From assembly GCA_964498075.1 (NCBI GenBank), contig CAZCGA010000011.1, positions 15,151 through 79,150 of the forward strand: a stretch of 64,000 bases of DNA, given 5' to 3'. This stretch comes from CAZCGA01 sp964498075. GTDB lineage: Bacteria > Desulfobacterota > Binatia > HRBIN30. Made by a program: the position numbers and the translations under genes. The notes beneath the pieces were generated by a model. It ran no database searches, was not told where the DNA came from, and saw nothing but the letters and a program-made list of their open reading frames with translations. Shown here piece by piece: positions 61,790 through 64,000 of this stretch (position 1 is its first letter; every line of letters begins with the position of its first letter).

Positions 61790-62954
61790 ATGATCACCGG
61801 TGAAATCAAGAACCAGATCGATCGTATCTGGGACGCATTCTGGTCCGGCGGCATCTCCAACCCGCTCGAGGTGATCGAGCAGATCACCTACCTGCTCTTC
61901 CTGCGCCGGCTGGACGATCTGCACACGCTGGAAGAGAACAAGTCCGCCCGGCTCAAGAAGCCGATCGAGCGCCGCATCTTTCCGGAAGGCCAGGACGCCA
62001 GGGGCCGCGCCTACGAGGACCTGCGCTGGTCGCGATTCAAGCACTTGGCGCCGGCGGAGATGTTCACCGTCGTCGGCGAGCATGTCTTCCCCTTGCGCAC
62101 CTTGGGCGGCGACGAGTCCACCTACGCGCATCATATGAAGGATGCCCGATTCACCATCCCGACGCCGGCGCTGCTCGCCAAAGTCGTCGACATGATCGAC
62201 CAGGTGCCGATGGAGGATCGCGACACCAAGGGCGATCTCTATGAGTACATGCTCGGCAAGATCGCCACGGCCGGGCAGAACGGCCAGTTCCGTACCCCAC
62301 GTCACGTGATCCAACTCATGGTCGAGATGACCGCGCCGCGACCTACGGACATCATGTGCGACCCGGCGTCCGGCACCTGCGGCTTCCCCGTAGCCACGGG
62401 CGAATACCTGCGGCAGCACCACCCCGAGATCTTCCGCGACGCGAAGCTGCGCGAGCACTTTCATCATGGTCTGTTCCACGCCTTCGACTTCGACAACACC
62501 ATGCTGCGCATCGGCAGTATGAACATGCTGCTGCACGGCGTGGAGAACCCCGACATCCGCTATCGCGACTCACTGGCGCAGGACCACGCCGGCGAAGAGG
62601 AGAAGTACACTCTCGTCCTCGCCAACGCGCCCTTCGCCGGATCGCTCGACTACGAGACCTGCGCCAAGGATTTGCTCCAGGTGGTGAAGACCAAGAAGAC
62701 AGAGCTACTCTTCCTGGCCCTGTACCTGCGCCTGCTCAAGCCGCGGCCGCGCCGCCGTCATCGTCCCCGACGGCGTGCTCTTCGGTTCGTCGAAGGCGCA
62801 CAAGGAAATCCGCCGCCTGCTGATCGAGGAGCAGAAGCTCGATGCGATCGTCTCGCTGCCCGGCGGCGTGTTCAAACCGTACGCCGGCGTCTCGACGGCG
62901 ATCCTGCTGTTCACCAAGACCAACTCCGGCGGCACCGACTTCGTCTGGTTCTAA
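61790..62954 (+). pseudogene. hsdM: Type I restriction methyltransferase HsdM, frameshifted and truncated
   Basis: The N-terminus is intact from ATG 61790: NQIDRIWDAFWSGGISNPLE, then the methyltransferase domain with SAM motif DPASGTCGFPVATG and the catalytic motif written NAPFAG in place of the usual NPPF/NPPY. Near 62741 two bases seem to be missing, because LLKP is followed by a frame change; the correct frame continues GRAAVIVPDGVLFGSSKAHKE, and KLDAIVSLPGGVFKPYAGVS to WF-stop at 62954. The usual C-terminus after DFVWFYD is absent, and no hsdS or hsdR follows. The remaining protein cannot be active as written. Confidence 0.82.
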
Positions 62955-63182
62955 GCTTCGCCTTGATGATGGCGGCGTCGGCATCGGACAGCTGCGCGCG
63001 CTCTTGCTTGCACGCCGCGGCATCCAGACTGTTGAGCACGACGAAGTGCCAGCTTCTGGGAGTCGGAAAGCCGCCGATGATCGAGTGGCGAACGTTCTCG
63101 GGAGTCGCCGTCGTGGCCAGCGTGATGCGGGTGAGATCGGCGCGGCCGAGACGGGTAAGGCAGCGGCGTATTACTTCGGGAC
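62955..63182. other. Spacer between hsdM and the AbrB-type gene
   Basis: On the minus strand an open stretch reads DLTRITLATTATPENVRHSI, IGGFPTPRSWHFVVLNSLDA and ACKQERAQLSDADAAIIKAK, which looks like a piece of a real protein of unknown kind, without a start or stop context. It begins where the hsdM frame breaks off, suggesting a past deletion or insertion joined the two. Confidence 0.35.
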
Positions 63183-63506
63183 ATGGAAACGACCATTACC
63201 TCGAAGGGGCAGATCACCATTCCCGCCAAGCTGCGGCGCAAGCTGGGACTGAAGGCCGGGATGAAGCTGGAGTTCGATGAGAACGCGGCGTTCGTCAAAG
63301 CCACGAAGCCAGTGGATCTGAAGCGGATGCGCTCGGTGATCGGCTGCCTCAAGGACCGCCTGCCCGAAGGCTCGAAAGCCTGGATCGACGAGATGCGCGG
63401 CCCGGTCGAGCTGCCGCCGCAGCGCAAGAAGCAGGGCTTCGAGACGGCCGCGAAGAAACCGCGGCCTCCTCAGCCCGAACGGAAACGGATTTGGTCTCAT
63501 TCCTGA
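63183..63506 (+). CDS. AbrB/MazE-type DNA-binding protein, orphan antitoxin-like
   Basis: A 107-residue protein. The SpoVT-AbrB swapped-hairpin domain is clear: TTITSKGQITIPAKLRRKLG, LKAGMKLEFDENAAF. The middle part resembles AbrB-type antitoxins (RSVIGCLKDRLPEGSKAWID, EMRGPVELPPQ). The last ~25 residues (from KKQGFETAAKKPRPPQPE) are encoded by a palindromic repeat inserted into the 3' end, so the natural C-terminus is probably lost. A toxin partner is not adjacent. Confidence 0.8.
   Translation: METTITSKGQITIPAKLRRKLGLKAGMKLEFDENAAFVKATKPVDLKRMRSVIGCLKDRLPEGSKAWIDEMRGPVELPPQRKKQGFETAAKKPRPPQPERKRIWSHS
63434..63476 (+). repeat. Palindromic repeat copy 1 (inside the AbrB-type gene)
   Basis: CTTCGAGACGGCCGCG, a 7-base loop, then CGCGGCCTCCTCAG: the stem GGCCGCG (63446-63452) pairs with CGCGGCC (63460-63466). 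Shares the core CTTCGAGACGGCC...GGCCTCCTCA with copies 2 and 3. Confidence 0.6.
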
Positions 63507-63526
63507 TCGAAGAGCATCTCTCCGCT

Positions 63527-63569
63527 CGCCCTGAGGAGGCGCCCTTTTCTGGCGCCGTCTCGAAGGGCG
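63527..63569 (-). repeat. Palindromic repeat copy 2
   Basis: CGCCCTGAGGAGGCGCC, loop CTTTTCT, GGCGCCGTCTCGAAGGGCG. The outer stem CGCCCT/AGGGCG is perfect and the inner GGCGCC arms pair. It is the same repeat in the opposite orientation, 51 bases after copy 1 and just beyond the end of the AbrB gene. Confidence 0.65.
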
Positions 63570-63872
63570 TCACTTGCTGCGCGTTCGAAACGGGGTGCGC
63601 TGCTGTGCCTCCCGAGAGACTTCGCTCCAATCGCCACGTATCAGCGCCTCTTTTTTCTTCCGACTCCAGCCTTTGATCTGTAGTTCGGCCGCGAGGGCTT
63701 CGGCCCGTGATGCAAACTCTTGCGTGAACACCGCTTGAACTGGCCGGCGCGTCGCAGTGTAGCCGCCCAGCTGGCCGGAGCTGTGCTGCAGAATGCGGCG
63801 CTCCAAATCCTCCGTGTGCCCGACGTAGTAGGACTGATCCGCGCAACGCAGGATGTAGAGCCAGAAGCTCAT
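63570..63872 (-). CDS. GIY-YIG nuclease superfamily protein (UPF0213-like)
   Basis: A 100-residue protein with the GIY-YIG core WLYILRCADQSYYVGHTEDL, the R-x3-H-type continuation RRILQHSSGQLGGYTATRRP, and the EAxAxELQIKGWSRKKKEAL segment of the small YhbQ/UPF0213 group. Such proteins are often standalone DNA endonucleases, or repair-related or mobile-element-linked. Its C-terminal 20 residues (REAQQRTPFRTRSK) run close to repeat copy 2. No ribosome site was checked in detail. Confidence 0.85.
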   Translation of the reverse strand: MSFWLYILRCADQSYYVGHTEDLERRILQHSSGQLGGYTATRRPVQAVFTQEFASRAEALAAELQIKGWSRKKKEALIRGDWSEVSREAQQRTPFRTRSK

Positions 63873-63914
63873 TGCGCAGCATTATTACGATTGCCCACAT
63901 CTCGTGGCAACGGG

Positions 63915-63951
63915 CGCCCTTCGAGACGGCCGCAAATGAGGCGGCCTCCTA
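63915..63951 (+). repeat. Palindromic repeat copy 3
   Basis: CGCCCTTCGAGACGGCCGC, loop of about 7, GCGGCCTCCT: stem GGCCGC (63928-63933) with GCGGCC (63941-63946). Same orientation as copy 1. It lies in the last 127 bases of the window, where no gene is seen. Confidence 0.6.
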
Positions 63952-64000
63952 CCAATGAACTCAGACGTTCGCATAGGTTGCGGGCACGAGCGTAAGTCCG

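Noticed and set aside
1..64000. CRISPR array, prophage or insertion sequence
   Set aside because: No regularly spaced direct repeats, phage structural genes or transposase genes were seen; the only repeats found are the three palindromes near 63.5-64 kb and small hairpins.

Overview
The window is a GC-rich bacterial chromosome segment, almost certainly from a metagenome or draft assembly: two 10-N scaffold gaps cut through conserved genes (gspM near 23.70 kb and hemA near 38.08 kb). Gene content suggests a deltaproteobacterium-like lineage. The signs are pheT-ihfA-merR-tRNA-surE-pcm synteny, a siroheme/heme cluster with a CobA-HemD fusion, a delta-type GspN and a DksA-like protein. Secreted proteins with Thr/Pro-rich linkers or a dockerin-like N-terminus plus Cys-rich motifs bring Candidatus Binatota/Desulfobacterota_B to mind. 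That placement is inference.

Layout. 0-9.4 kb: the 3' end of pheT, ihfA, a MerR regulator, a small winged-helix-like gene behind a sigma-54-like site, tRNA-Pro(GGG), surE, pcm, an NlpD-like lipoprotein, apt, fumC, and a CHASE2 adenylate/guanylate cyclase coupled to a metallo-beta-lactamase-fold protein. 9.4-14.2 kb: a decayed PD40-type gene, an NTF2-like protein, a TetR-SDR operon with a clear operator, and a secreted matrixin-like metalloprotease. 14.4-21.2 kb: a multi-GAF histidine kinase, a dockerin-like secreted protein followed by two hairpins, a CBS protein and an NtrC-type regulator.

21.3-35.5 kb: a type II secretion operon on the minus strand, gspC-D-E-F-G-H-I-J-K-L-M-N, complete except for the prepilin peptidase GspO. 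It is followed by a membrane-anchored unknown and the NtrC-type regulator. 35.7-42.5 kb: an ErpA/IscA-type protein, then a tight tetrapyrrole operon (sirC-like, ccsA/hemX-like, hemA, hemC, cobA-hemD, hemB). 42.6-48.9 kb: infA, an orphan receiver protein, an ECF sigma/zinc-finger anti-sigma/DUF3106 module, a second membrane histidine kinase and a GT-C-like membrane protein. 49-54.2 kb: dksA-like, an unknown with a TYW3-like cysteine motif, dxr, a D,D-carboxypeptidase and rsmH. 54.2-61.1 kb: a LamG-like exported protein, two GT2 glycosyltransferases around an Agl23-like/NHL fusion, a zinc-ribbon membrane protein and tatA. 61.1-64 kb: a decaying accessory region with a possible PIN remnant, a frameshifted and truncated hsdM, an AbrB-type protein, a GIY-YIG protein and three copies of a palindromic repeat.

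The best candidates for undescribed biology are the Agl23-NHL fusion between two polyprenyl-phosphate-type glycosyltransferases, the sigma/anti-sigma/DUF3106 envelope module, the coupled cyclase-MBL pair, and the T2SS operon with a palindrome on its promoter and an NtrC-type regulator at its far end. No complete undescribed system can be proven from sequence alone. No CRISPR array, prophage or intact insertion sequence was seen.
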